Position numbers and translations under genes: made by a program. 64,000 bases of DNA. Origin: Prevotella sp. 885 (GTDB lineage: Bacteria; Bacteroidota; Bacteroidia; Bacteroidales; Bacteroidaceae). Positions 17,830-26,767 of the stretch are shown here, in pieces. The stretch spans positions 1 through 64,000 of the forward strand of contig NZ_NOVE01000002.1 in the NCBI RefSeq assembly GCF_002265625.1. The letters are read 5' to 3'. The notes beneath the pieces are model-generated. The model was not told the DNA's origin. It saw nothing but the letters and a program-made list of their open reading frames with translations, and did no database searches. The stretch's first letter is position 1. Each line of letters begins with the position of its first letter.

Positions 17830-18414
17830 ATGATATTAGAAATCTCCAATATACTGGTTTCCTCGGACATAATAACCGAGAATTTCTGTTGCGACCTCGA
17901 CAAATGTAAGGGCATCTGCTGCGTGGAAGGCGACGCAGGAGCGCCCGTCACACTGGACGAGATAGGCGGCATTGAGGCGGTGCTCGACACCGTTTGGGAC
18001 GATATGTCGGCATCGGCGCAAGCCGTGGTGGACAAGCAGGGCGTGGCTTACACCGACCGCGACGGCGACCTCGTGACGAGCATCGTGGGCGGCAAGGACT
18101 GCGTGTTCACCTGCTACGAGAACGGATGCTGCCTTTGCGCTCTGGAAAGGGCTTACCGCGCAGGCAAGACGGGCTTCTGCAAGCCCATCTCATGCGCACT
18201 CTATCCCATACGTGAGAAGAAGTTTCGTGACGGCATCGTTGCCCTTAACTATAATCAATGGGACGTCTGTCGTGACGCCGTGCGTAAGGGCAACGAGCTG
18301 AAACTGCCGGTATATAAATTCCTGGAAGGACCGCTCGTGAGACGATTCGGCCAGGAATGGTATGACGAACTATGCGCCGTCGCCGAGGCGTTCCTTGCCT
18401 CTGGGGCGAGGTGA
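17830..18414 (+). CDS. DUF3109 cysteine-rich protein
   Basis: 194 residues from MILEISNILVSSDII. An earlier start at 17722 would overlap ung by 76 bases and is not chosen. Cysteines cluster in CCDLDKCKGICC, then FTCYENGCCLCALE and FCKPISCALYP, the pattern of the DUF3109 family and of Fe-S or zinc-binding YkgJ-like proteins. The cofactor is inferred. The last 45 bases overlap the 3' end of the convergent AraC gene. Confidence 0.8.
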   Translation: MILEISNILVSSDIITENFCCDLDKCKGICCVEGDAGAPVTLDEIGGIEAVLDTVWDDMSASAQAVVDKQGVAYTDRDGDLVTSIVGGKDCVFTCYENGCCLCALERAYRAGKTGFCKPISCALYPIREKKFRDGIVALNYNQWDVCRDAVRKGNELKLPVYKFLEGPLVRRFGQEWYDELCAVAEAFLASGAR

Positions 18415-19296
18415 TGCGCCGTTGCGATAGTCGGACGGCGACACGCCCATGTGTTCCTTGAAGTACTTGCCGAGGAACGACTGATTGGAGAAGTTGAGCG
18501 ACTGCGCTATCTCCTTTATGCTTCTCTGCGAAGAGCGCAGAAGCATGCACAGCTCCATGATGACGTACGAGTCAATCCATTCGTTAGGCGTGCGCTTCGA
18601 CACCGCCTTGACGGTCTCTGAAAGGTATTTCGGCGAGATGCAGAGCTGCTCCGAATACCATCCCACACGACGTTCCTCACGAAAGTGGCTCTCCACAAGC
18701 GTGAGGAACGTCGTGAATATTTCCTCTGCACGCGTGTTGTGTGTGGGCGAATGGGTCTGCACCTTATATATTTCGTCGCACATCTCGTACACCAATGTCA
18801 GGAACATCGACTGCACCATCTCACGCAGGAAATGATTGTCCGCCGCGTCTATCTTGCGCTTCATACGGAAGAAAATGTCGGTTATTTCCTCCGCCTTGTC
18901 CTCGGGAAGATGGAAGACGGGATGATTGCGGGCGAAGAGGAAGAGCGCGGACAGTTCGTGCACGCTCTTTATGGTGTCCTTGAAGAAGTCGTAATCGATG
19001 AGTATGCCAATGGCCTGGCAGTCGGGCGAGAGGGTATAGTCATACGTCACGCGGCCCTTGCTGACGATGATGATGTCGCCGGGACCTACGGTATGCGCCA
19101 CCGAATCGACGAAATAGCTGGCATGGCCCTTCACGCACATGGCGAGGAAGAGGCTCTGCATGCGGCGCGGGTCTTTGCCGATAAGCACGCTTGTGATGTC
19201 GTCAAAGAGGAGAATGTCGTCGCCGACGTGGCTGCCTTCATGCTGACGTACGGAGCTGGCAACGGTTATGTCGCGATATTTTATATCATTGTTCAT
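18370..19296 (-). CDS. AraC-family transcriptional regulator
   Basis: 308 residues. The N-terminal 170 form a cupin-like sensing domain (GHASYFVDSVAHTVGPGDIIIVSKG). The C-terminal 100 are an AraC DNA-binding domain with WYSEQLCISPKYLSETVKAVS and IKEIAQSLNFSNQSFLGKYFKEHMGVSPSDYR. A basic, glycine-rich tail extends beyond the usual end and reaches 45 bases into the 3' end of the DUF3109 gene on the other strand. It lies 26 bases after the CPBP gene, so ribF, CPBP and this gene probably form one minus-strand operon. Confidence 0.85.
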   Translation of the reverse strand: MNNDIKYRDITVASSVRQHEGSHVGDDILLFDDITSVLIGKDPRRMQSLFLAMCVKGHASYFVDSVAHTVGPGDIIIVSKGRVTYDYTLSPDCQAIGILIDYDFFKDTIKSVHELSALFLFARNHPVFHLPEDKAEEITDIFFRMKRKIDAADNHFLREMVQSMFLTLVYEMCDEIYKVQTHSPTHNTRAEEIFTTFLTLVESHFREERRVGWYSEQLCISPKYLSETVKAVSKRTPNEWIDSYVIMELCMLLRSSQRSIKEIAQSLNFSNQSFLGKYFKEHMGVSPSDYRNGASPRPRGKERLGDGA

Positions 19297-19322
19297 AGGT
19301 TTGCGGTTTTAGTGAGTGATTG

Positions 19323-20114
19323 TCAGTTGAGTCGGATGCGCAACTGATAGAGCGAAGCACCGAATATCATCAGCGAGAAGAGCATGCAAAGACCGATGCG
19401 GAGGGTGTCATGCTGGAAATATTCTGTAAGCGTCATGTCGGCGAATTGTGGCGCTATGCGGTAAAGGATAACCGCAATGGAATTGTTTACCCAATGAAAC
19501 ACCACGCCCGGCACGATGCTGCCTGTGCGGTAATACATCCATCCTATGAGCAGCCCGAGGAAGAAAGCGCCGAAGCCCTGCGCCAGATTGCCGTGAATGA
19601 CGGCGAAGAGCAAGGCTGTTATGCCTATAGCCAGCCAGCGGCGCTGCTTGCCGAAGGCTGAGAGAAGGGTGCGCAGGATGGCTCCGCGAAACACCATCTC
19701 CTCCGCCAAGGGGGCGAGGATGCCTATGGCAAGGAAGCCAAGGTCGTGGCCCATCATGCTCTTGAACAGCTCGTTGTAGTTTTCGGGCAGGTCAATATGG
19801 AGCAGCTCTGTGGCTAATGACGTGGGGGCAATGCAGCCTATGGCTATGCAGACCACCCAGAACAGCGTGAACCACTGGCGGCGCTGTACGTATTCGCGTG
19901 AGAACGGCGACCACTTGCGCCATGCGAACAGTGCTATGGTGACGGCGCTGGCAATGAGCGATATATATACAAGGGCAGCTCCGCCTATTTGGGCTGTCTG
20001 ACATGCAAATCCTACGATGCCACCGATGACAGCCTGGATGAGGACGAACACCACAAGATACAGGGCTGACGATAATAGTTTCTGCTTCATATTATTCTGA
20101 TTTTTTATTTCCAT
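19323..20114 (-). CDS. CPBP-family intramembrane protease
   Basis: 263 residues with about eight membrane segments. The Abi/CPBP signature is present: EEMVFRG (138-144), ALLFAVIHG and FHWVNNSIAV, supplying the Glu-Glu, Arg, His and His/Asn residues expected of this metal-independent intramembrane glutamic-protease superfamily. The substrate is unknown. An alternative start is the ATG at residue 9. It sits between ribF (34 bases upstream) and the AraC gene. Confidence 0.85.
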   Translation of the reverse strand: MEIKNQNNMKQKLLSSALYLVVFVLIQAVIGGIVGFACQTAQIGGAALVYISLIASAVTIALFAWRKWSPFSREYVQRRQWFTLFWVVCIAIGCIAPTSLATELLHIDLPENYNELFKSMMGHDLGFLAIGILAPLAEEMVFRGAILRTLLSAFGKQRRWLAIGITALLFAVIHGNLAQGFGAFFLGLLIGWMYYRTGSIVPGVVFHWVNNSIAVILYRIAPQFADMTLTEYFQHDTLRIGLCMLFSLMIFGASLYQLRIRLN

Positions 20115-20148
20115 ATTCTTCTTTTAATAGAGTTATCCGTATACGTTC

Positions 20149-21078
20149 TTACATGTTGATGATGGCTTCACGGTCTTTTTCGAGTTGTCTGCGGAGGTCG
20201 TCCACGCTGTCAAAGCGTCTTTCTTCGCGCATCCAACGGTCGGTTTCCACGCGTATCTTCTTGCCGTAGATGTCGGCATCGAAGTCGAGGATGTGCGCTT
20301 CGAGGCTTACGTGGTCGCGGCAGAAGGTGGGATTGTTGCCTACGTTGAGCAGCGCCTTATGCCACTTGCCGCCTTCGATGCTGACGCGGGCAGCGTAAAG
20401 ACCCATGCGGGGGACGAGCTGACACGGTTCGGCTGGTTGGATATTGGCAGTGGGGAAGCCTATCTTCCTGCCCTCCTGAAAGCCCTCCACCACGCGTCCT
20501 TCGATGGCAAAGGGATGGCCAAGGCAGAGATTGGCGTTGGCAACGTCGCCCTTTTCGGCAATAAGACGTCTCACGAGCGACGACGAGACGCGCATGCCGC
20601 TGACGTCCAACGGCGGCGCCTGCACCACCTCCATGCCCATCTCGCGTCCGAACCGGACGTATTCCTCGAAGCCTTCCGAACGGTTATGTCCGAAACGATT
20701 GTCATATCCCGTCATGAGCAGGCTCACACTGAGACGGTCGTGCAGCACGTTCTGCATGAAAAGGCGTGCCGGAAGGGCAGCCATAGCAGCATCGAAGTGG
20801 AGCGTCTCCACACGGTCAGCGTCCGTAGCGGCAAGCAGACGGAGCTTCTCGTTGAGGGATGTGATGAGGCGCGGCACGTAGTCGGTCTGGACCACTTGCC
20901 GTGGATGGCGGTCAAAGGTGATGACCATCGACTTCCTTCCGCTTGCATGCGCCATCTCAGTAAGCTTGCTGATAAGAAACTGATGGCCGCGATGTACGCC
21001 GTCGAAGAAGCCGATGGTGGCACAATAGCCATGATCGTCAGATGTAGGGGGTATGTTTGTGGAGATAGTGTTGTTCAT
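20149..21078 (-). CDS. ribF: Bifunctional riboflavin kinase / FMN adenylyltransferase
   Basis: Makes FMN and then FAD. 309 residues from MNNTISTNIPP. The N-terminal adenylyltransferase has GFFDGVHRGHQ (nucleotide-binding HxGH type), TFDRHPRQVV and the GYDNRFGHNRSEG loop. The C-terminal flavokinase domain has RVVEGFQEGRKIGFPTANI and NVGNNPTF. The longer frame to 21117 would include the promoter at 21088-21095 and is rejected. Confidence 0.95.
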   Translation of the reverse strand: MNNTISTNIPPTSDDHGYCATIGFFDGVHRGHQFLISKLTEMAHASGRKSMVITFDRHPRQVVQTDYVPRLITSLNEKLRLLAATDADRVETLHFDAAMAALPARLFMQNVLHDRLSVSLLMTGYDNRFGHNRSEGFEEYVRFGREMGMEVVQAPPLDVSGMRVSSSLVRRLIAEKGDVANANLCLGHPFAIEGRVVEGFQEGRKIGFPTANIQPAEPCQLVPRMGLYAARVSIEGGKWHKALLNVGNNPTFCRDHVSLEAHILDFDADIYGKKIRVETDRWMREERRFDSVDDLRRQLEKDREAIINM

Positions 21079-21087
21079 ACTTGTATG

Positions 21088-21095
21088 CAAAAGTA
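21088..21095 (-). promoter_or_regulatory. Putative -7 element of the ribF operon
   Basis: Minus-strand TACTTTTG ends about 10 bases before the ribF ATG, implying a very short leader. Confidence 0.5.
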
Positions 21096-21149
21096 ATGCT
21101 TTTCGTATGAACGGCAAAGGAATAAAGACTTTTTAAGGACTGGCGGAGC

Positions 21150-23186
21150 TTACCAATGGCGGAACAGCTCGATGCCTATGCGTATCGTAGCCTCCTTGAA
21201 ATCCCACTTATGCTGAGACACGAACGCACCCACCGATATGGCACGGGTGCGAAATCCGTAGCCCCACTCGATGTAAGGATTGAGGTTGCGCACGGCAAGG
21301 GCGTTGAAGTAGATGCGCTCCTTCTCAATGAGTCGGCCGCAGAGAGGCAGGCGTGAGAGCAACATCAACGGCGATTCGTAGGCTATGTTGGCACGCACGT
21401 AATACTCCGAAGCGTTATACCAGTTAGAGTTGAGAAGCTCGAAGGAGCACGCCCAGTCATCGTTCCATCCTCCCGGCACGTTGTTCTCGCGGAAGTTGGT
21501 ATAGTCAAGGAAGTAGCTGTCTGGTCCCTTATGAGTGTAGAATCCGGCTCCGGCACGCATCTGCAGGGAGCTGAGAGCGGACAGACGATGAATGTATTGT
21601 CCGTCAATCTCCATACGCTCGTAGGCGGTGTTCGATCCCATCAGACCGCGAAAGCTCCGCTCATAGTCGAGAGTGAAGACTGGACCGTTATATCCCGTTG
21701 GACGATAGGTCAGCTCCAGAAGCGGAGCCACGGACGTATAGTGTGATGGCTTGTCTGCCTGAGAGAAGCCGTCCGTGAAGATGGCGCGGCGCTTTCGGGT
21801 GATGATGCCCGTCTCAAGACCCCATTGTGGAGTGGGGTCGTAGTGGGCGAAGACCTTCAGATAATGGCTTCGGAAGTAAGTAAGGTTGAGAGCGTCCCAG
21901 TCAATGGAGTCGGCACGCTCCTTCTTTATGGCGTCCACCACCTCCGAACTGGTCATGCGTCGTCCGCTGTCCCATTCGGTTCGGATGTAAGCGTCGTGCT
22001 TGCGGTCGAGATAGAAGGTGAAGGGAAGATTGAAGAAGAACTGCTTCTCCTTGAACGCATAGCCCGCCTTGAAGCGCAACTGCAGCGCCTGATGGTCGTT
22101 AAAATAGTAAGATCCACGAATGTCGAACTTGTATGTGAAGCCTCGGCGCGAGCTGTAGCTGAAGTAGAGCGGATTGAGGATAGGCGCCACACGCACCGAT
22201 CCCTGTCCTTTCGATCCGAAATCCTGCTTCATCTTGTCCACCAGACCGCGTCCCACAGCCCCCCAGAAGCGGTGTGAGAAAGTCTTCTTCTGTTCCTTGC
22301 CGTCGCTGCGTAGCGTGTCGTTGCCCTTGTTTCGGGCAGCATAATACTTGTGATAGAGATATTCCTCATGACTGGTGAGAGGGATGGGGCGTACGCGATT
22401 GATGAGCGCCGTGTCGCGACGGTTGACGATGGTGTCGCCGATTACCTTCGGAAGTCCGATGGCAAGCGTATATTCAGACGTGATGTCGTTGCCGAGAAAG
22501 AGGAAGCGCGAGTTGAGGCTGCACTCCGAAGGCAGCACAGACCACGCGCCCTTCGTGCCCATCGTGACGGCGATGTGGAACCTTATCATGTCGTATTCGC
22601 CGTCAAAGGCACCCTCAAGGATGCGTCCCGTATGAACGTCTACACGCGCCCAGCCCCTCACCATCTGCGTATTGTTGGTACGCGGACGGAAGCTGACAAG
22701 CGCCTCGTTCACGGAGAACGGCGTCACCTGATAGCGATAGAAGCGGCGGTTGCGGAAGTGGAACGGTGAAAGCACCCTGCCTTCGATGAGCATCTCCTCG
22801 TAAGGACGAGGCGTAAGATACTTGAAGAGCGTGGGCATGGTGTTCATCTGGTGCGGAACTGTGGAGCGGTCGAGCAGTCTCTTCGCCTTAATTTCGCCGT
22901 TCTTGCCGATGGTGATGCGGTCGTAAGTCTCGCCTATATACTCGCGGTCGCCCCCGTTTGCAACGGCAAACATGGTGGGGATGGCAAGCAGGATGGCATT
23001 TCGGCGGTTTATGCGGATGTCATACTTGAGGTATGCACGCGTGTCGACGGAGCGCAGACGTGATGTATCCACAGTGGAAGCATAGCGGAACACACGCGAC
23101 ATGACACGAAATCTGTAACTCCTGCCCGACGCCATGGCGAAAGAGACGGTAAGCAGGAGGAGGAAAGTCAGGACGGTTCGCTTCAT
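21150..23186 (-). CDS. DUF5686-family outer-membrane protein
   Basis: 678 residues from MKRTVLTFLLLLTVSFAMASG, which is a clear signal peptide; the frame extends to 23318 but that part includes the promoter. An N-terminal part of about 330 residues (YLKYDIRINRRNAILLAIPTMF...) precedes a C-terminal beta barrel with many alternating aromatic strands, ending ATIRIGIELFRHW with a terminal Trp. It resembles DUF5686 proteins but lacks the usual N-terminal carboxypeptidase-regulatory-like repeat. Likely located in the outer membrane; substrate unknown. Confidence 0.75.
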   Translation of the reverse strand: MKRTVLTFLLLLTVSFAMASGRSYRFRVMSRVFRYASTVDTSRLRSVDTRAYLKYDIRINRRNAILLAIPTMFAVANGGDREYIGETYDRITIGKNGEIKAKRLLDRSTVPHQMNTMPTLFKYLTPRPYEEMLIEGRVLSPFHFRNRRFYRYQVTPFSVNEALVSFRPRTNNTQMVRGWARVDVHTGRILEGAFDGEYDMIRFHIAVTMGTKGAWSVLPSECSLNSRFLFLGNDITSEYTLAIGLPKVIGDTIVNRRDTALINRVRPIPLTSHEEYLYHKYYAARNKGNDTLRSDGKEQKKTFSHRFWGAVGRGLVDKMKQDFGSKGQGSVRVAPILNPLYFSYSSRRGFTYKFDIRGSYYFNDHQALQLRFKAGYAFKEKQFFFNLPFTFYLDRKHDAYIRTEWDSGRRMTSSEVVDAIKKERADSIDWDALNLTYFRSHYLKVFAHYDPTPQWGLETGIITRKRRAIFTDGFSQADKPSHYTSVAPLLELTYRPTGYNGPVFTLDYERSFRGLMGSNTAYERMEIDGQYIHRLSALSSLQMRAGAGFYTHKGPDSYFLDYTNFRENNVPGGWNDDWACSFELLNSNWYNASEYYVRANIAYESPLMLLSRLPLCGRLIEKERIYFNALAVRNLNPYIEWGYGFRTRAISVGAFVSQHKWDFKEATIRIGIELFRHW

Positions 23187-23288
23187 ATTCCCCGCCGACA
23201 CGGTTATCCTCGAAAGATTTGTCATATATAAGGTGTGCGTAATGTTAAGTGTTGACACTATGGTAAGTAAACCGATGGACGACGTGTG

Positions 23289-23296
23289 CAAAAGTA
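23289..23296 (-). promoter_or_regulatory. Putative -7 element of the DUF5686 gene
   Basis: Minus-strand TACTTTTG about 100 bases before the chosen start. It is divergent from the tRNA promoter 60 bases away. Confidence 0.5.
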
Positions 23297-23358
23297 ATGA
23301 AAACATTTGTAAATGCAAATTTTAGTGGAATTTATTTGGCGTTTCCCTCAAAAAGTAG

Positions 23359-23366
23359 TATCTTTG
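23359..23366 (+). promoter_or_regulatory. Putative -7 element of tRNA-Met
   Basis: TATCTTTG fits TAnnTTTG and lies 35 bases before the first base of the tRNA. Confidence 0.55.
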
Positions 23367-23400
23367 CATCCGCAAACTTATTCCACACAAGGTCTAAGTC

Positions 23401-23474
23401 GGACTTGTAGCTCAGTTGGTTAGAGCAACAGACTCATAATCTGGAGGTCCCTGGTTCAAGCCCAGGCTGGTCCA
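23401..23474 (+). tRNA. tRNA-Met (anticodon CAT), attachment site of element 1
   Basis: The cloverleaf can be drawn by eye. The acceptor GGACTTG pairs with CTGGTCC with one T-T mismatch, the D stem is GCTC/GAGC, the anticodon loop is CTCATAA (anticodon CAT), and the T arm is CCTGG TTCAAGC CCAGG with discriminator A. The sequence resembles elongator tRNA-Met; a lysidine-type tRNA-Ile(CAT) is not excluded. CCA is not encoded. Its last 53 bases plus one recur at 28959-29012, marking integration of a mobile element at its 3' end. Confidence 0.93.
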
Positions 23475-23486
23475 CCTCATTAGAAT

Positions 23487-23526
23487 AGTGCTAATCGCTT
23501 ATTATTTAAGCCTTTAGCACTTTTTT
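23487..23526 (+). terminator. Terminator after tRNA-Met
   Basis: Stem AGTGCTA (23487-23493) pairs with TAGCACT (23515-23521), followed by a T run. It lies inside element 1, so the element supplies a new terminator to the tRNA it reconstitutes. Confidence 0.7.
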
Positions 23527-23590
23527 ATTTGTCTGTACTTTCTTTGGGGCGCACAACTTGCAGCCAAAGGCACATCAACCTTATGCTATT

Positions 23591-23613
23591 TTGTTGACTA
23601 ATTGTTGACTAAT
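23591..23613 (+). repeat. Putative integrase arm site, left
   Basis: Two tandem copies of TTGTTGACTAA occur here, 15 bases before the integrase ATG. The same 23-base pattern with one mismatch occurs at 28838-28860 near the other end. Paired direct repeats just inside both att sites are the expected layout of arm-type binding sites for tyrosine integrases. Confidence 0.6.
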
Positions 23614-23628
23614 AAAAATTAGCGTAAG

Positions 23629-24894
23629 ATGCTTACAATCAAAGCAGAGATTAAAAGACAAGAGCAAAAAGCGGACGGCACTTATAATATTAAGGTGCGC
23701 TTTACGCTCAATCGAAAGGTGAAAAGACTGTCAACAAGCTTATTCATCAAACCGTCCGACTTAACCAAGACAGGCAATTTCAAGAAAGGTACAGCCATTT
23801 ACAAGGAGATTGAACAGCTTGTTACAGGCTATCAGCAGAAATGCGATGCTATGCAAGTTGACATAAACGGCTACACTCTTGATGAAATTTTCAAGCGTTT
23901 AAAGTTTGGAGAGCAGAAAGACAAAGAGATTGATTTCATACAGTTTTCTCGCCAATGGATTGCCAAAGCAACCATCAAAGGTGCAAGCAACTACAAGACG
24001 GTTATCAACTCACTTGTTTCTTTTATAGGCAAAGAAGAACTGAACATAAAAGAGGTTACTGTTTCGTTTCTCAACAAATACACCCAATATCTGAACCAAC
24101 GCAGAAATGAAAGAATCAAGGAATTGGAAGCAAAGGGAAAACGCATACCGTCTAACAGGATGATTTCTCTTTACCTTGGGAGTTTGCGCCACCTTTACAA
24201 GGAAGCGCAACGCAAATACAATGATGTGGAGAATGGACTTATACTTATTCCATCCTCACCATTTGACAGCATTTCCATTCCCAAGCAAGAAGCCACACGC
24301 AAGAGAGCACTTGACAAAGGCATCATCAAAAGAATCTACGACCTCCCTTATAAAGAGGTAGGCAAAGGTTTGAAGCACACCTGTAGATTTGACCTTGCCA
24401 AAGACTGTTTTATTATGTCGTTCTGCCTTATAGGAATGAACTCCGCCGACTTATACAACGCTACAGAGTTGAAAGATGGCAAACTGACCTATTACAGAAC
24501 AAAGACAAAGGACAGACGAAACGACAAGGCTAAAATGGTGGTTGAAGTTCCTGCTTTCGTCCAACCTCTAATAGAAAAGTACAAGGACAAAACAGGAAAG
24601 CACCTGTTTAATTTCTATCAGACCTATGCCAATAGCAAGGCTTTTAACAAGGCTATCAACTACGGTTTGAAAGAGATTGGCGAACTTTTAGAGGTTGACG
24701 ATTTGGAATACTATGCAGCTCGCCACTCTTGGGCAACAATCGCCCTCAATAAAGTTGGCATTGATAAATACACCGTCCACGCAAGCCTCAACCACGTAGA
24801 TGAATCCATGAAAGTGACAGACATCTACATTGAACGTGATTTTGCGAATGAGAACAAGGCTAACGCCAAGGTTCTAAAATACGTGTTTGGATAA
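23629..24894 (+). CDS. Tyrosine recombinase / integrase of element 1
   Basis: 421 residues. An N-terminal arm-binding domain (MLTIKAEIKRQEQKADGTYNI) is followed by a SAM-like core-binding domain (about 105-200) and the catalytic domain. Visible catalytic residues are Arg365 (AARHSW), His389 (LNH) and nucleophile Tyr400 (DIYIERD). The first canonical Arg is not evident in the FCLIGMNSADLYN segment. Substitution there is known for some Bacteroides integrases such as IntDOT. It lies 154 bases from the tRNA end and reads away from it. It presumably catalyses insertion and excision at the tRNA-Met site. Confidence 0.92.
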   Translation: MLTIKAEIKRQEQKADGTYNIKVRFTLNRKVKRLSTSLFIKPSDLTKTGNFKKGTAIYKEIEQLVTGYQQKCDAMQVDINGYTLDEIFKRLKFGEQKDKEIDFIQFSRQWIAKATIKGASNYKTVINSLVSFIGKEELNIKEVTVSFLNKYTQYLNQRRNERIKELEAKGKRIPSNRMISLYLGSLRHLYKEAQRKYNDVENGLILIPSSPFDSISIPKQEATRKRALDKGIIKRIYDLPYKEVGKGLKHTCRFDLAKDCFIMSFCLIGMNSADLYNATELKDGKLTYYRTKTKDRRNDKAKMVVEVPAFVQPLIEKYKDKTGKHLFNFYQTYANSKAFNKAINYGLKEIGELLEVDDLEYYAARHSWATIALNKVGIDKYTVHASLNHVDESMKVTDIYIERDFANENKANAKVLKYVFG

Positions 24895-24943
24895 GAAAGA
24901 TACAAGGGCATTCCGTAGCACATACGGTTTGCCCTTTATTTTT

Positions 24944-26767
24944 TCAGATAAATTCGTAGCCATTCTTTCGGCTTCCATCATCAAGCGTTATTTTTATTGC
25001 TTTCATTTTGAAGCCATACGTACTTTCTAAATGGCTTGCTACCCCTTTTTGCTGAATGCCATATTTAGAATAGACACTATTCATTTTTTCCTTTATCACA
25101 GAAACAAGCATCCTTGTACCAACAGGAAAGAGAATACTAAAATCCTCTAACAAGCGGTGCGTTTTTCGTTTCTTTAGCAACTCATTCTTTAGATTACTCT
25201 CTTTATAGCCAAGAGCCTTTATCCTATCATAGCCCAACGCATCATAATATACCGCCAAGTCTTCATTTTGTCGCTCCATCACCCTATTCGCAAAGTGGAA
25301 CTTAGCCAAGTCCTTGTTTTTGCGATATTCACAGTAGCGTTTCATCCTTTCAGCAAAACTCTCCTTTTTAATGATGCAGTCTAATTGCTCCTTATAGTCC
25401 GATTGGAGTTCTTTTCCATCTACTGCAAACCCATTTTCTTCTAATTGCCGCTTAACAATGAGGCTATTCTGATAGTTTTCTTTCTGAACATCATAAGCAA
25501 AAAGGTCATTCAGATAAGCCATCTTGTTTATGGAGAACCTATCCTTTACCGAATCATACCACACGTAACTTTCGCTATACTTGTTGACTTTCTGTAAAGA
25601 CACTGTTTCCTTTATAAGTTCAGCCCTAAGGTCTATATTATCCACCTCATTTTTATGAGCGGCATTCATTTCGGACGTGTGAAGCCTTTTCTCCAAGAAA
25701 GCCTTATACTCCCTTTCTTCTTCCTCGCCAATATCCATATTATAGATGAAAGAAATTTCCTTTCTAAAAGGATTTATGGCTAATCGTTGTCTCCCTGCTA
25801 TCTGTCTAAGTTCTGTTGCAATATCAATGGAAGTGTTTACCCTCTTGTTGTCGCTTATAACAAAGGTAGATGCACAAGTAGAATAGAAATCGCATCCTGC
25901 AAAAGCCGTGGAAGTACAAAACGTAATCATTTTGTGAGCCTCCCCTTTAAGCGGAATCCTGCCAAGTTCAAAACCTTTTCCTAATTTCTTTATCAGCGTC
26001 TCATTTTCAGAAGATGAAGCTACTATAATATTCACCTCATTTGGCTGCAAATTCGTGTGCTTGATGATGTTCAGAATATTATTCACGCTATTCAGAAATA
26101 TCACGCATTCTTTAGATTCTACCACTTTACCGCCAGCCTCAACACTTGGAAAGATTCCTTTCTGATAGTTCCTTACTATTTCTATCGCATTGTTGACAGG
26201 ACATTTTGAAACGAGCCTGTTGACTTTTATCCTATCGAAGCCATCCCACCTTAAAACATAATATGGGACACCCTTAAACCATTCCATTTGCAACATATAC
26301 TTGTCCGCTATTGGTGTAGCAGAAAGATAGGTGACATACGGAAAAGTTCTGATTGCCTCCATCAGCCTCATTTCCGTTTCAGACTTGAAGCTGCTATCAA
26401 TAAGCAAATACTGATATTCGTCAACAACTACCCTCCAATCGTCTTTGTCAGCAATCAATCTCGCCAAACGTGGCATTGAATCATAAGTAGCCAATATCTT
26501 TGGCTTTTCCGCATTCCTCAAATAGTCGTCTATCTCCGCATTTGTCACATCACCATAAACCGCCAAAGCACCTTTATGCTGTTGGCACTTGTTCTTTATC
26601 AAATTAATTCTTGGGCAGCAAATAATAGTCTTATAGTCATCTACTAAGGCGAGGGTTGTCGCACCACAAGCCGTTATCCCTTTGTTTAATACCCCACAAG
26701 GCAATTCAAAGCCTTTCCATTCTGTTAAATAATTTACTTTGTTTGGAACATCAATCACTTGTTTCAT
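24944..26767 (-). CDS. SF2-helicase-like protein with degenerate P-loop
   Basis: 607 residues. The order of motifs fits superfamily 2: a P-loop-like GITACGATT (30-38), where the usual Lys is Ala, a Walker B variant VVVDEYQY (113-120), motif III LSATP (148-152), and motif VI-like RQIAGRQRLA in the C-terminal RecA lobe. The rest is helical and Lys-rich. Only the missing lysine argues against ordinary ATP hydrolysis. Given that it is the only large non-integrase gene of the element, a role in replication initiation or origin unwinding is plausible but inferred. It converges with the integrase gene. Confidence 0.65.
   Translation of the reverse strand: MKQVIDVPNKVNYLTEWKGFELPCGVLNKGITACGATTLALVDDYKTIICCPRINLIKNKCQQHKGALAVYGDVTNAEIDDYLRNAEKPKILATYDSMPRLARLIADKDDWRVVVDEYQYLLIDSSFKSETEMRLMEAIRTFPYVTYLSATPIADKYMLQMEWFKGVPYYVLRWDGFDRIKVNRLVSKCPVNNAIEIVRNYQKGIFPSVEAGGKVVESKECVIFLNSVNNILNIIKHTNLQPNEVNIIVASSSENETLIKKLGKGFELGRIPLKGEAHKMITFCTSTAFAGCDFYSTCASTFVISDNKRVNTSIDIATELRQIAGRQRLAINPFRKEISFIYNMDIGEEEEREYKAFLEKRLHTSEMNAAHKNEVDNIDLRAELIKETVSLQKVNKYSESYVWYDSVKDRFSINKMAYLNDLFAYDVQKENYQNSLIVKRQLEENGFAVDGKELQSDYKEQLDCIIKKESFAERMKRYCEYRKNKDLAKFHFANRVMERQNEDLAVYYDALGYDRIKALGYKESNLKNELLKKRKTHRLLEDFSILFPVGTRMLVSVIKEKMNSVYSKYGIQQKGVASHLESTYGFKMKAIKITLDDGSRKNGYEFI

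Noticed and set aside
20185-21096. 303-residue plus-strand frame
   Set aside because: Complement of ribF, whose motifs are unmistakable.
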